Of a stretch of DNA of 64,000 nucleotides, positions 24,151 to 37,400 are shown piece by piece. Position 1 is the stretch's first letter, and every line of letters starts with the position of its first letter. Origin of the DNA: Acorus gramineus (lineage: Eukaryota > Streptophyta > Magnoliopsida > Acorales > Acoraceae); NCBI GenBank assembly GCA_030737835.1, contig CM060849.1, positions 19,886,074-19,950,073 on the forward strand, read 5' to 3'. Below the pieces are notes generated by a model, which saw nothing but the letters and a program-made list of their open reading frames with translations, was not told where the DNA came from and did no database searches. Made by a program: the position numbers and the translations under genes.

Positions 24151-25086
24151 ACAATAGTGTTTTCATATACCTCTAATTAATTTTCTTTATAATTTTTACG
24201 TACTCTTTATCCATAGTAAATAAACTTTTATTAGGATTCTCGGAACAATAAGTTGAATGATCAAATCTCGATTTTGATAGATCCTGTCCTTGATTGATCA
24301 AATGGGAAAGTGTATTTAAATCTAATGTTAGATTTTGTTTAGACCAAAAGATCCCATGTCCCCAAGGCACCAAATCTAACAAAAAAAATTTGTCCCAAAA
24401 AGAAAATCTAAGAAAAGATTTGAGAGAATCTCCCACAAGTTTTTTTTTTATATTGTTTTTTAAAATAGGTCCCACAAGTTACGTCTTAAACTTCTATTCC
24501 GCATTGCTTTACATATAAACCATATTGAATAAGGTGAAAATGACATGGAATTCTATGAATTTAGAGAAAAACAATCACTCTCTTGTTCATATTTTTCTTT
24601 CAAAAAATCATAATAAAGTATATAATTAACACAATAATATATAAATAGCAATGTATACTGTATAACAATAAATATAGGATATAACAATAAATAGATAAAG
24701 AGATCCAGAAAAATGATTTCCCCAATTTAACAATGTAGATATGTTAAAAAGGTCCATGAATCTAAAAAACATAAACGATTGAAAAATAATATTTGATAGT
24801 TTTTCTTTTTAATTTTGTTGCATGAAAAGTTACATAAAATTCATTAAAATTTATATTTTATTTTTCACGAAAATGCACGTAGCGGTACATAAACTATACT
24901 TTTTATATTAAACCAAAACCGGGCCACAAGCTTTTTAACATTAAAAGGGTTTCAAGTCACTTGCATTTGTTTAAGATGGTCTTTAAAATATAAAAAATAT
25001 ATGTACCCTTTTCAAAAAAATATTTTAAAATATAAGGCATTCATCAAATTTATTATTATAACAACTGTATGATCGATGTTCTCTAT
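24151..25086. other. Intergenic AT-rich sequence
   Basis: No coding or RNA feature recognised. Short ACAATAATATATAAATAGC-like words repeat at about 24625-24700. Confidence 0.4.
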
Positions 25087-25374
25087 GGGCTAGTATGACA
25101 AGAGAGTAAGTGTTGGAATAAGAGATAATTATGGGGATAAGTAAGTGGGAGAATAACTTATCCTCATTTGATATAAAAAATAATCAGAATAAAATGCGGA
25201 CAATTGTTTCAATTTTAAAATAAAATAAAGTATATTTTGACTTAAAAGCTGGAATAGCATTTATCCCAACTTTTGTTCCAATGTTGACAAATATAATTAT
25301 AAACAAATTTGATGAATTTTTTTATCATTTAAAATTAGAACAACTTATTCCCAAATCCATTGTCAAATTAGCCC
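25087..25374 (-). mobile_element. MITE family A, copy 2 (about 288 bp)
   Basis: Inverted relative to the copy at 18753-19052 and similar along its whole length. Ends are GGGCTAGTATGACAAGAG at the left and, inverted, GGGCTAATTTGACAATGG at the right. No coding capacity. Confidence 0.75.
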
Positions 25375-26009
25375 TCCAGAATCCCCAACATGTCATTGCA
25401 TATCTATCGACCACACGATCATAAGACCAAACCGACCAAGAGCATAAGATTTTACAAATATAATTGTAAATCTAAATTTAGCGAAAATATGTATTCACTG
25501 TGAACCTCTGTAGGACTATATGCTCCTAAAATCCATGAAATTGTATATTATTTTTATTGTGCATAAACATTTATATATATAGAGCTATATATATAGAGCA
25601 TTATTACGTGCAGTCTCTCCCTTCTCAATCCATAGTGTAATGTCATTATATATATTAGTAATGTCATTATATTAACCATTGATATGTTTTATTCATCATA
25701 TATAGAGGGCATTTGATTTTTCTTTTTACTAAGGTGGCGCATATATATATTTATATTTTTATGAAGCTATTAAATGAATGTGTATACTTTAAAAATTAAA
25801 CATGGAGACAGTATATGGAAACGTCTCCACTATATATATATATATAAGCGTGATATTACACACAATTCTTAGTTGTAGCATTGTATGTAGATGTGTACGC
25901 TTTAATAAATGAAGCATATAATTTTTCTTTTTACATGTAAATAGATCCATATAATTCTATAATATATATTTTACTTTTATGAAAATCTATATCTTGTTTC
26001 ATGAAATAT
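25375..26009. other. Intergenic, TA-repeat rich
   Basis: Several (TA)n and TATATAGAG runs occur between 25575 and 25850. No gene is supported. Confidence 0.4.
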
Positions 26010-27545
26010 ATCTTGCTAAAGGGGCACATGAAGAAGGAACACTGGGACCCTCTCATCAATAGATTCGAATGAAGATTGGCAGGGTGGAAAGGGAAGCTGC
26101 TTAGTTGGGGTGGCAGATTGACGTTGCTCCAAGTAGTGTTGACAAACCTGTCAATATTTTATCTCTCGGTATTTCGCATTCTGATGGGGGTGCTGGACCG
26201 GGTGGATCGCATTCGTAGGAGATTTCTGTGGCAAGGGGGCGACGCGTCAAGACAGACTCCACACATGGTGGATTGGGGGACGATCTGTAAGCCTAAAAAG
26301 GAGGGCGGGATGGGGGTGTTAGATTTGGGAGTCATGAACCGAGCATTGCTCTTGAAATGGATGTGGCAGTGGTTCAACTAATGTAATGAGTTATGGTGTC
26401 AACTTATCAAAGACCGGTACGGGGGAGGCGGTATAGGCGAGCACCGTTGGCCAGCAGTGAACGCGCTCGTCACATATATGTAAGGGCCTATTCGCGAACC
26501 ACGAGGGGATGGAGTTGGCGATAACATGAACCATTGGCAACGGCGAAGTGTTACACTTTTGGGCAGATCGATGGAGTGGTATGGAGAGGCTATGTGTTCT
26601 AGCTCCTAACATCTATCAATTGGCGACCAGAAAGGAGGGGCGAGTGGCAGATTTTTACACACAGGGAGCTGGGGACTGGGTGATTGACCTCATGCGCACT
26701 AGGCTGAGTGTGAACGAGACGGTCCAACTCACGTCCCTACTGACGCGCCTCGAAGCGTTTAGCCTGCGGGCAGAAGAGGAAGACATGTTTCGATGGAGGT
26801 CGAGGGCATCTGGTACCTACTCAGTCAAGAGTGCGTATTCATGGTGGAGATTAGACCAAACAGGGGGTGGAGTCACGTACCAGAAGTTTCATCAAACATG
26901 GAGGCCAAGGATTCCCATGAAAGTCAAGGTTTTTGTGTGGTTTTTGTATCTCGAACGGGTGCTAACGAAGGTGTATAGGTCCCGATGGGTGTCTATGGAG
27001 TATGGACTCTACCGACTGCGCGCTATGTATGGCAACCCTGGAGACCGCAACACACCTGTTCTGCACATGCTGGGTGGCGCGGGATTTCTGGGCTCAGGTG
27101 GGCAGGCAGACGGGTTTTCGGACTAATTTTCAAACACTGGATGAGATGTTGGCGGCAGGGAAAGCGCTGAGGAGACCTGATGATAACTTTGGCAGCGGTA
27201 ATCTCGCAATCCATAGTCCCGGCGGGCGCGTGGACGATTTGGAGGACGAGAAATAACAACATCTTCAATGGGGTGCGGGTATACCAGGAGAACATGTGGG
27301 AGATGTTCAGTGGGTGCGTGCGGGATTGGGGAAGGTATATAGCCAAGGTAAACGAGATCCAATTTCGAGAGTGGGGGTTGCAGATCTTGGGGTGAGCGCG
27401 GAGGTGGGTGCGCAGCCGAATCGGTTCGATATCTCTTCTAACCCAAGCCGGCGCTTGTTTTGTATTTTTCTTTGCTTTACTTTAATTTAGTCTTCTATTC
27501 TCCCTCCATTCAGATCTTGTAATTCGAATTCAGCAATGAAATCGG
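26010..27545 (+). mobile_element. 3' half of an L1-type LINE, degenerate
   Basis: Plus-strand pieces in several frames follow the C-terminal order of plant LINE polymerase. First comes [19 protein letters not shown] with FLWQGG and [11 protein letters not shown] (end of the reverse transcriptase, 26070-26380). Then FWADRWSGM and FRWRSRASGTYSVKSAY (26548-26850), and the zinc-binding segment WRPRIPMKVKVFVWFLYLERVL with CALCMATLETATHLFCTC (26880-27090). Last is a tryptophan-rich tail (27180-27395). Stops at 26379 and several frame shifts make it inactive. The 5' end, endonuclease and catalytic motif are absent. Confidence 0.88.
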
Positions 27546-28149
27546 GTAACAAACATCTACCTTTTTCAAAATATATATATATATATATATACAACTAAAA
27601 ATTTAAAGTATATAAGAATTGCAATATACATAACTTTTCTAACATTATTCTTATTCATATACATCCAAAATAACAATTGTTGTAAATCTTGATGAGCTCT
27701 TGATTGCATTACGTTGTATTAAATTGGGCATTTAAATGTTAGCCGACTTACCAAAATTAGATTTGCAAATAAAGAAAAATATTAACAGTACTCTTCGATC
27801 TCTGAATGAGTCCACACTGGCTTAGATGTTTTTTTTTTAAATATAATTATCGTATTTATTTATTAAAAAATTAAATTTTTTTAATAATGTAAATGTATAT
27901 ACCTAGTAAGCCGTATACTCGTGTGTGAATAACGAGACCGTAAAAATACTCTGCCAAACTGACGCGTTGACTTGTTGAGTCAGCGACACGTGTGGGACCG
28001 GGACTTGATGTATGATTGGCGCACGAGTTTGGCGTGTGACGCACGTGACGCTTTAAATATTGGAAATGCGTTTCGCTCGCTCGTGGTCTTTGGTACAAAT
28101 AAATTCGAACGACGGCGATGTTTCGTCTATTGGAGACCATATTATATAT
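27546..28149. other. Intergenic, with a TA run and a CACGTG site
   Basis: A (TA)n run at about 27571-27590 follows the LINE end. A G-box-type CACGTG is at 27987-27992. No gene is supported. Confidence 0.4.
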
Positions 28150-28550
28150 ATATATATATATATATGGGCGCGATGGGGTGCGACCGTGCGCACGGTGCAC
28201 CTCTCGTGCGCCTCTAACGTCAACCGTGCGATCGATGTTCTCGCGATCGTATGGTTGACGTTTTTTTTTAAAAAAAACAAAAAAAACGAAAACGGTCGCC
28301 CGACGATTGCTCGCGATCGCCCTGCCGTTGATGGAGTTGCAGTCGCTGGGGTCGACGGAGTTGCAGTCGGGCGATCGCGAGCAGTCGCCGGACAGTCGCG
28401 TCGACGGAGTTGCAGTCGCCGGGCAGTCGCGTCGACGGAGTTGTAGTCGCCGGGCGATCGCGAGAACACCGATTGCACGGTCGACGTGTGGGGCGCACGA
28501 TGGGGTGCACCGTGCACACAGCCGCACCCATCGGGCCCCTATATATATAC
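28150..28550. mobile_element. GC-rich inverted-repeat element with short minisatellite core
   Basis: Arms of about 85 bp, 28166-28249 and 28454-28539, are inverted copies sharing GCACGGTGCACC, ATCGTGCGC-type and TGTTCTCGCGATCG motifs. Between them a unit of about 30 bp built on GTCGACGGAGTTGCAGTCGC appears about four times (near 28326, 28352, 28401 and 28431). Flanks are TA repeats, which hide any target duplication. It is an island of high GC and CpG in AT-rich DNA. Arginine- and serine-rich frames here are by-products of the repeats. Confidence 0.75.
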
Positions 28551-29850
28551 TTATATTCTATTATAATCATGAGTTTTCCCTCTTTTGATGTTTTTCAAAG
28601 TTCAATAATGTGAAATTGAAAAAGTACCCCAACTTCCCACAGTGCCCACAAGTGGTTTTAGATGCTCTGACGTGGACAGACACACCTGGGTCTTCATTCT
28701 CAAAATCAAAGCACAATTGTCACGTGGAATAGCAAATTCACTCAAAGCATTTAATACTTTAGACTATTACATATAAACATTTCATTCAAAGCATTTGATA
28801 CTTTAGACTATTACATATAAACATTTAAAGCATATGTGGTCCATTCCGTATGATCAGTGCCTCAAGAATATGAATATATTCACTATCAAACTTTACAATG
28901 TCAATCTCAAGATATTTTTTTAAATGTACCACGCCATTAGTTTCAACCACAAATTAAAAGACCTCTAAAATTAATTAAATGCACTTTTATATGTGATGGT
29001 TATTATTACATATATAATATAGTTTAGTTTTATTCACCTAAATGTATTTTACTTTTCTTTAAGCTAGATGTTTGGTCACATCTCACTTTAACCCTTGAAA
29101 ACAAAATCTTTGGTTTCGAACCACCCATTCAGATTAACATTTTTTATAATCTCGTGTAATAATCATAGAACAAATTTAATTCATCTAAGTGTATTCATTT
29201 GAACAATAATATAAAGTTAGTGGGTGGTTGTTAGAAGCTATATGACCATCCAACTATCTCTGTTTTTTTAAATATCAAATTTTATGCCAAAATCATCCAT
29301 ACATAGTATTTTATTTTATGTAAAGTCTCACTATGATATTTAATCGAGTTTTGGTTAAGTAGGTAAATATTTATCACTTTTCTGAAAGAGATTAATTGAT
29401 CAAATCCTAAGAAACACCATTTTAAAAAAAAGTCTTACTGCAGTTTAATTATAGTGGTATAAATCTACCATGAGAATTTATTTTTGAAAGAAAAATTCCA
29501 GAAGCAATGGAAGCATTTTGTTTTAATTCACAATTTTTTTTTTTTTGGGGTTTGGGAAGCACATATATATATAAAAGATAACCTAAAAATTCGAATTCGG
29601 TTATGCATAATATATATATATATAGAATATCAAACAGTGGAAGAAATATCTAACATGCCACAAACAATGAACCATTCAACAACCATCATATTGTTTATTT
29701 CGTGACTGACAGAGAATATCAATTTCTATTATATGTGTACAATGTTAATGAAAAATGAAGAAAATAAAGAAATTTAGGTTAAAAGAAAACGCAACGAAAT
29801 TTTTTTTTATAATTAATTTTGATCAATTTTTATGTTGGTTGTACATTCCT
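28551..29850. other. Intergenic, with one 44-bp tandem duplication
   Basis: Two 44-bp copies (28742-28785 and 28786-28829) share TCAAAGCATTTRATACTTTA. No gene or RNA was recognised in the rest. Confidence 0.45.
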
Positions 29851-29854
29851 CCCC

Positions 29855-29885
<31 letters not shown>

Positions 29886-29898
29886 ACACACACACACA
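29851..29898. repeat. Poly(C) tract joined to a (CA)n microsatellite
   Basis: Twenty-one C residues (29851-29871) run directly into fourteen CA units (29871-29898). Such a compound tract is hard to sequence, so its length here may be approximate. Confidence 0.9.
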
Positions 29899-29907
29899 TT
29901 CCTTTTA

Positions 29908-30380
29908 ACAAATATCAGTGTTTCAAAAACCGAACAGTTCAATAAACTAGAAAAATGAATGAGTCAAAGGTCATTGGTTCAATCGTTGGGTCAACCAAAT
30001 TTAAACCATGACCTAATTATAATATAATAAATGTATTAATTATCATTACTAAATAAAAACTATGAAATATTTTAGAAAATTTTTACATAAAACTTTTATT
30101 TAACATCATAATATGATTTTAATATATAAAATCTAAACTTTTTATTGGATTTCGTATTTCAATGAGTGATTAATCACCATTACTAAGAATAAAGAATAAT
30201 TGAACATGATTAACTATTACGTAGTCGGTTCAAACTATCGATAAAGTGGTGGGTTAATTGAGTTTTACTATTTTTTAATATATAAAGATTAAATCTTATC
30301 GAATTAAAATTCAAAGCAGATAAATGTTTAACTGGTTCAATCAGGAGGGTCGGGTCCGGTTTTAAAACACTGACAAATAC
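29908..30380. mobile_element. hAT-type MITE, 457 bp
   Basis: Termini are CAGTGTTTCAAAAACCG (29916) and, inverted, CAGTGTTTTAAAACCGG (ending 30372). The flanking 8-bp sequences ACAAATAT (29908-29915) and ACAAATAC (30373-30380) differ at one base, fitting the 8-bp target duplication of hAT elements. The body is AT-rich and non-coding. Confidence 0.85.
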
Positions 30381-31336
30381 TACCCTTTTTAATAAGAAAA
30401 ATAGTCAAAAAATTTATTTTTAATCATTCTCTCATTTTGTACAAAATAACACACCCCATGTTGTTTCCAAAACGTCTGTTTCAAATGGCCAGAAATTTGG
30501 ATGCATCAATTTAAGCAGTGACACGTGTGTCACATGGAAACAAATTTTTGTCGTTTTTGTTTTTTTTGTTTTGGGGGCGGAGCTAGGCATTTAGTTTAAT
30601 GGGAGCAAATTTTAACAACAGCCTTTACTTAAGAAAGGATGTGTTAAATTTCATTTAAAAGAGATTTTTTATTGATCATAAAACTTATATGTTAAAAACT
30701 TTAATCTATGTTTATTTCTTACGCTGAAAAAAAAGGATAACATATATAAGAATATGTTTAATCTTGATTAAAAAACATATTTATTCAGGTAGATAGATTG
30801 CACTATGTATATCTTATAAGGTAGAATAAAATCTAATAATTATAATTAATGAATGCAGATATAGTTTTATTCATGTTTATCTATGCAGAGTAAATTATAT
30901 TTTAATAAGAAAAAAATAAAAGACAAATTTATCTAATTAAATAAAAATATTAAATTAACATTTAATCCTCATTATCATTGTACACTATTTTATGCCGAAC
31001 AAAGTATATGTCAATAACGGGAGATAAAAACTAAAAATAAAATGCTACATATTTTATTTTTACAAATAGCAATGTCAAACATGCTTCTAATTAACTAAAA
31101 CTAAATATTTTCCTATCTTAACTCTTAAGACCATCAAATTTTCACCAATGGTAGTGAGACATTAAAATTTGATATTTCTATTGGCTTAACACCAATAATG
31201 TACACAAAATAAAAAAAGAGTCATCTCTAATGATTTATTTTACAACTATATCCCTGGTTTGCAAAATCGACCCAATTGGCCCCACCTATGTGATATCAAC
31301 TGACATGGATGTGCAATGTGATGAAACCAAACATCA
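30381..31336. other. Intergenic AT-rich sequence
   Basis: GGGGCGGAGCTAGG at about 30574 resembles an end of other plant MITEs, but I could not find its partner. Otherwise nothing is supported. Confidence 0.35.
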
Positions 31337-32070
31337 ATGAAAAGTCTATGGTATTTTTTTCATGCATGCATGGTTACAAGTTTCATGAAAAACAAAAGAG
31401 TGTTGAAAAATCTTTCATGAATAGATGTTAGAAAAGAATCTGCCCACACCCCCCTGTCCATGCATTCATGAAAGCCATTGCTCCCCCAGGTCCAAATTTG
31501 AAGCTAGAGATAGAAAATAGAATCCACACTAGATAGAAAACAAAATCGATCCACGCTAATATCATTCATGCAGTTGATGCAGTCGATTTAATGAAAAGTT
31601 TATGGTATTTATTTCATGCATGGTTACAAGTTTCATGAAAAAAAAAAAAAGTATGTTGAAAATCTTTCATGAATAGATGTTGGAAAGGAACATTCATGAG
31701 GACCAAATTTGAAGCTGGAGATAGGAAACAAAACGATCCACGCTCATACACTCAATCATTCATGCAATTGATTTAATGAAAAGTTCATGGTATTTGTTTC
31801 ATGCATAGTTACAAGTTTCATGGGAAAAAAAAAGTGTGTTGAAAAATCTATCATGAATAGATGTTGAAAAGGAATTCCCCACCCCCAGTCCATGCATTCA
31901 TGAAAGCCATTTCTTCCCCACCCCCAGTCCATGCGTTGAAGCTGGAGATTGAAAACAAAATCGATCCATGCTGATACACTCTCCCGTCCAAATTTGAAAT
32001 TGGAGATAGAAAACAAAATCGATCCACGCTGATACACTCAGTCATTCATGCAGTTGATGCAGTTAATTTA
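31337..32070. repeat. Irregular tandem repeat, three units
   Basis: Units begin with ATGAAAAGTYTATGG-type sequence at 31337, 31591 and 31776 (unit lengths 254, 185 and about 295 bp). Each contains ATGGTTACAAGTTTCATG, GAATAGATGTT and AAAACGATCCACGCT-type blocks. Length differences come from internal gain or loss of sub-blocks. The last unit carries extra copies of the ATCGATCCACGCTGATACAC block. No intact coding frame is conserved across units. Confidence 0.85.
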
Positions 32071-34493
32071 ACTCGATCGGTATATGAAATCTGTAATGAA
32101 TTGTGTGAGTATGGAATACATTCTCTAACTTTATAATATAATTATTATATATTTAAAAAAATGATAATGCCTTATGATCGAGTGTAACATTTTATAGAAA
32201 GAGTCCTAAGTGGTCACTCTGATATAAAAAAAAAAAACACGTTTTAGAAAGAGACAAAAAAAGAAAACTATGTGGGGTGGCCTTGGAATAGAATGTCTTG
32301 GACGGTGCATGTGATTTCTGGGACCATTTTTTAAATGTTTTTCAATTTCAATTTTGTTGCCGATTTGGTTAATTGAATCGTAGGCTTCATGTTCAGATTG
32401 AATGGTTTATCTTATTCATTGAATGAATAGACTGTTACGTTAGGTTTAATTGACCTGAAAATTTTTGGATTCTCAGGTCTCTGCATGTAAATCATTGCCG
32501 TATGGGTTGATTGACAAAAATGAAAAGCATGCATCAAGACCTGATCTGGAACTAAAACAGATGTCATTCAAATTGAAATTGTATGCTCTAATCAAAATCA
32601 ATATGTCATTCAACATGCATAGCTATGCACAAGTCCATTATATTGCTGACGTAGAGCTTGGTCGCTTTTTTAGAGACAAACTTAGTCACGTTTGTTGCAG
32701 TGTTAATTTATAAATTATAAATTATAACTTATCTAATAAACAGTAGATATGCTTATTGTAGCTGTTGAAAAACAAAGAATAAGATAGTGAATGTTTATTT
32801 ACGTGTGATATATAAAAATAGACATAATAAATGAGACTTGACAAAACCCCAAATATAATAATATCCAAAGAACGGAAGAAGATCAATGAATTGAGTGGAA
32901 TAAACCTGAAAATATGTTTTTTGCAAGCAACATGTTAGTATAATTATTTAGAATATGTGAGAATAAGCTAATATTTATATTAAGTCTTCTAGAATTGTAT
33001 TATTCTACCCAAACTATTCCACTTGTATAATATAAATCAGAGGCTTTGTATGTCAGACCATTTTTTAATCTCATATAAATTTTTATCTATATTTTATTTA
33101 TTTTTTGAATTTTTATAAATAATTTATTCTTTGTCTGTATATATTTTTTTCAGATTGGTGTTCAAAGGATTTGATATTTGGTCATTCTTTATCAAAGATG
33201 ATCTTTGGTCATATTTTCTCAAAACTCGATTCGTTATTCTTTGTCTATATTGAAATAGTTATATTGAAGAATAAATGTGGCTAGATAAAAGAATTCTTGT
33301 AATTCTAAAAAAAAAAAAAAGCGTTCTGGAAAAAATCAATAAGGCAGCAACTCGGACGGATTGAATTGGATTATAGCATTGTCCAAACCCAACCTGCATG
33401 TTGAAATCCTGAAACCAACCCCCAACCCAAAAGGTTCAACCTGAATCCAACCTGACCTTCAACCCGATTGACTCATTCCATAGTAGAAAGAATAGCAGCA
33501 AATCCTTTGTTAACACGGATTCCTATTTCTCTTTGTGTTCGGTTCACGTCAAATTTGGGTTCAGGTCTCGCTAGGGTTGACACAACTTATACCTTTTTTT
33601 TTTTTACCCATAACAATGAATTGCAATTTACATAATAAGTAGAGTATATGACAAACAATTAAAAAAATCAACAATAAGTAACGAAGACCAAATATATATA
33701 TATAGATTAAGATTTCACCCTCACCTAACCAATGGTTTAAATCATATGATATATTGTAATGGCATAACTTATTTTTATATTCGAGTGGGTGACTAACACT
33801 ACCTGATAAAAGGCGTAAATACTTGACTCGAAGGATCCGACAATCAGAATGGGTTGGGTCTCGGTCCACCCCGACCCAATCCTATGAACCCGTTAGATTC
33901 GATTGACCCAATTTAAATATTATGTAATTTTTTTATTTATGATCCAACCAACACTCATGATTCAACCAAACATTTATAACTAAATATTGAATAATCATTT
34001 GGCTTTTTAAACATCTGAAATATTTTTATAATATTTTAACTTCACGTACAAACATAATAATCCAAACCGTATTCCAAATGTCCTTTTATAAAACATTTAA
34101 AAATCAAAATAGTGAAGAACTATCTATAATACATTAGACAATATCAAAAAGAAAAAAAATAAAATCATTGTAGGTCCTTGAAAAGTTTTTGAACTTTTCT
34201 TTGTCGAGTCTAAACTTGTTAATAGGTCGACCAGATCCAAGATCCGATATGAATCTAACTCAAAAGATCCGACAATCAAACGAGTCCATCCCAACCCGAC
34301 CTGACCCGTTGACAGGCCTTTCGTGTATGGTCTTATTCTGTTTCTCCTCACGTAATGTACTTTTCATGATATCATATTGAGTTTATACTTTTTGTACGTG
34401 TTGGATCCGACTAATCCGAATCCTACCGCCTAATCACACGCAATCCTCACCGTCTATTCTCCTCCTCTCCTCTGTCTGGCGAAACACAGAGGT
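32071..34493. other. Intergenic, with AACCC-rich old repeat segments
   Basis: No gene is supported. The segments 33350-33480, 33780-33910 and 34200-34320 contain related phrases such as CCAACCTGAC and GACCCGTTGACAGG. They look like pieces of one old element family. The AT-rich part near 32940-33010 shares words with MITE family B. Confidence 0.4.
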
Positions 34494-37400
34494 ATGAACG
34501 GAAACACCAACCCTAACCCTAGCATGGACGCTAATGGGGTCCACGAGACGGCATTCGCGATCCCGATCGAAGACTCCTCCGGTCTCCGTGCAGCCGGAGC
34601 CGGAGTCACCGACGAAGGGGACTCGCAAGAACAGGACATCCAGCGCCGGCAACGGGAGGACGGGAGCGATCACCAGGCGGGGTGTCGGAGGGAACCAGCT
34701 GAGTATCTCGTTCCGGGGGGAGGAGGTCTACGTGTTCGTCTCCGTCTCTCCTGTGTAGGTGAGGTTTTTTTTATGAGAATCGAAATGGTGAATTTGTGTG
34801 TTTAAATTTTAAAATGCATGGTTGAATATCGCAAGAATGTGATTTTTAAAGGGAAGTGCGTTCTGTCCAAAGTTGAATTTGATGCAAAACAAATATCCTT
34901 GTTATTTTATTTTATTTTTTTTTAATATTTTTTGAATGATTTGAACCCAAGACTGAAGAGGGGGGTACCTTTGCCAAAAAAGTTGGTTGAAAAAGTTGGA
35001 GATGAAGCAAATATGTGACTTGGGTGTTGTTTGAAAACAATAATTGAAGATAGATTTTTCTTGAAGATCATTTTAAAGAAGTGGTATTTTTTAAAAAGAT
35101 CATTTCCACTGTTTTTTATTTCTTCTTCCAAAACATCAACTTTGAGATATTTTTATAATAAATAAAAAATTATGAGAAATGTTAAACCATCAACAGGTTT
35201 TCTAAAACAATTAAAAAAAAAACTAATTGGCATTTGTTAAAATTGAATTTAGAGTGATTTTATATATAGACTTAAAAGGGTATCAATATTTGTAGAAATA
35301 TATTCTAAATTTTTTAATATTTTATTATCGTTGGTTTATATATTAAATGAATAATATATTTTATTTTTCCATGATGACATTACTGTTTAATTTTAGTTAA
35401 TCTTAACATTTGAATTGGTGATCCTTGACCTAGTTATTTTTTTGGTTTAATGAAGGATTTGGTGTTAAAATATTGGCTATAAGCCAAAGACAGCAAATTA
35501 TTTTTGAAATCTTTTTGGAGGGAAATCGATATTGTAAAAGGCAAAAGCAGAATCCATCCAATAATCGGTTCCCAAAGGTCCTTTTGTTCTTTTCTTTGTT
35601 GCTTTTGGTGTTTCTATTACACAAATTAATGATATGAAAGAAGTCAGGATAGTTTGTGTGTGGTTCTTTATTTATGAGACCCTTTTTGCCCAACCAGTTT
35701 AGTGTTTGTTATTTCATCAGCAATATACGATTGGGAAATGAGTGCTTTTCATTATAAATCATGTTTTGCAGGTCCAATTGATTATTTTCTTTCTTGGGGG
35801 ACATGAAATCCCAACAGGCTTGCTTTCCATTATTTCTTCTGATTATTAATTAGAGATTATCTGATGTTTATGGCACTCAAATTTTCTTCAGAGAGTTACG
35901 TCGTCGTTCAACTTCCATGAGAAGAGGAAAGAGAGAAAAATCTTAAGAGAAAGGTTCGTGGCAATAATTGTAGAGAGATTGCCCTCAGGTGTGCTTGTTT
36001 TTTAAAGTTATGTTTCTTATTACTATTCCTTGAAGTTATGTTTCTTATTACTATCTTATTACTTTGAGAGTCTTAGCAATTCTGTTATCCAAAGATAAAT
36101 GAGTTTTTGAAAATAGACACTGGGGGATTGCACATCACTGAAAGTTTCTTCTGCCATTTGGCATGAACTTTTTATTTTTGAGATTTCATTTACACTTCAC
36201 TAATTGAACTGAAACAGTCAGAAAACATCAGGTTTCCATCTATCCTTGAAAACTAAGACTCACACGAAGATAGTAGTACTAGTTCCATTTTTTTTAGTTA
36301 TTTGAGTTGTCCTGTTTCTCAAGATATTGCAAACTTGATGGATTAATTCACGATATGTGATATGTTCTTTTAGTATATTATTGTGTTAATTTCATGTTAT
36401 TTCTCCTCATTTTAGTAAAGTGTTTTTTATGGTTTGGACATTATAGTGCTTGCTTATACTAAGCACAAATTTATATTCATGATTATAGGATGCATTGGTA
36501 CAAGTGTCATTTTGCATCATCCGAAGCAATCAAAGAAGCGGCATCCACTATAGCAAATTAGGATGCTACTCAATGCTGGGGATAGGAGACTCAACCAGAA
36601 GAATCTGCGTAAGTTCTGAGCATGGACCTTTCGTACTTTTGCTTTTTATAAACCTTTACGGTTAGCTTGGTTCTGTTTGGATCTATTCCATTGTACCTCC
36701 ATGTTGTTTTCCAGCATCAAGTTTGATTCTAGATGACAGTTTGAAAGAATATCATTAATATGATGTACTTGCTAAACATTCTATAAATTTCATTTGGTGA
36801 TTAATGCAATAGCGTAGTTGTCGTCTACTTATTCTAATACATTCTTCTTATTCTAATATTGTTTTGCTTACTCTGTCTGTTTAACCACATGTTGGATTCA
36901 TCAATATAGTTTCCCTTCAATTTTGTCACACAGGCTCGATGTTGTGTTTTTTTCATAGCAAAGTTAGTAAAAAAAAGAAACCTGAAAAGTTGCTTGGTCT
37001 CCGTCAACTCACACTTTCATATTGAAGTATCTCTCGTTTTCATAACATATAAGTGGCTCTCGTCTATCTCTCTTTCGTGATGTAATTTTTTTATTTATCT
37101 CAATTATGAGGATGCGCCAGTTTTAAGGTTTAACCCCATCATACAATCTTCCAATAAAGTTTTCAGGTGCCATCATTATGGAATCAGTGCAGACTCTACA
37201 CTGTGATGCGTTGTGGACCTGATGGACCAAGAACTTTATCCAGTGCTTGTGGATTTATGTGGGCAGCCAAGGTAAAGCTCGGTACATACCTGTTAAAGCC
37301 ATTTCAGATATAATAAATTGAATCAAATGTTACCCTGAGGAAAGCCTAGAAAGAATGACTGCCAAATGATATCATGCACTTTGCAATTTAAAAATGTGCA

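Noticed and set aside
27871..28588. Arg/Ala/Ser-rich frames on both strands over the GC-rich island
   Set aside because: They follow the minisatellite and inverted arms and exist in all frames, so they are composition artefacts.
32465..32713. 82-residue plus-strand frame as a gene
   Set aside because: No family resemblance and composition like the surrounding intergenic DNA.
34506..34522. Interstitial telomeric repeat (AACCCTAACCCTAG)
   Set aside because: Only two units, and they fall in the former coding start (NPNPS). It is coincidental.
34494..34805. Treating the first GATA/TIFY exon as a short functional TIFY protein
   Set aside because: It ends at a stop that replaces the last codon before a donor site, and the later exons still match the family but are broken. 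Decay explains it better.
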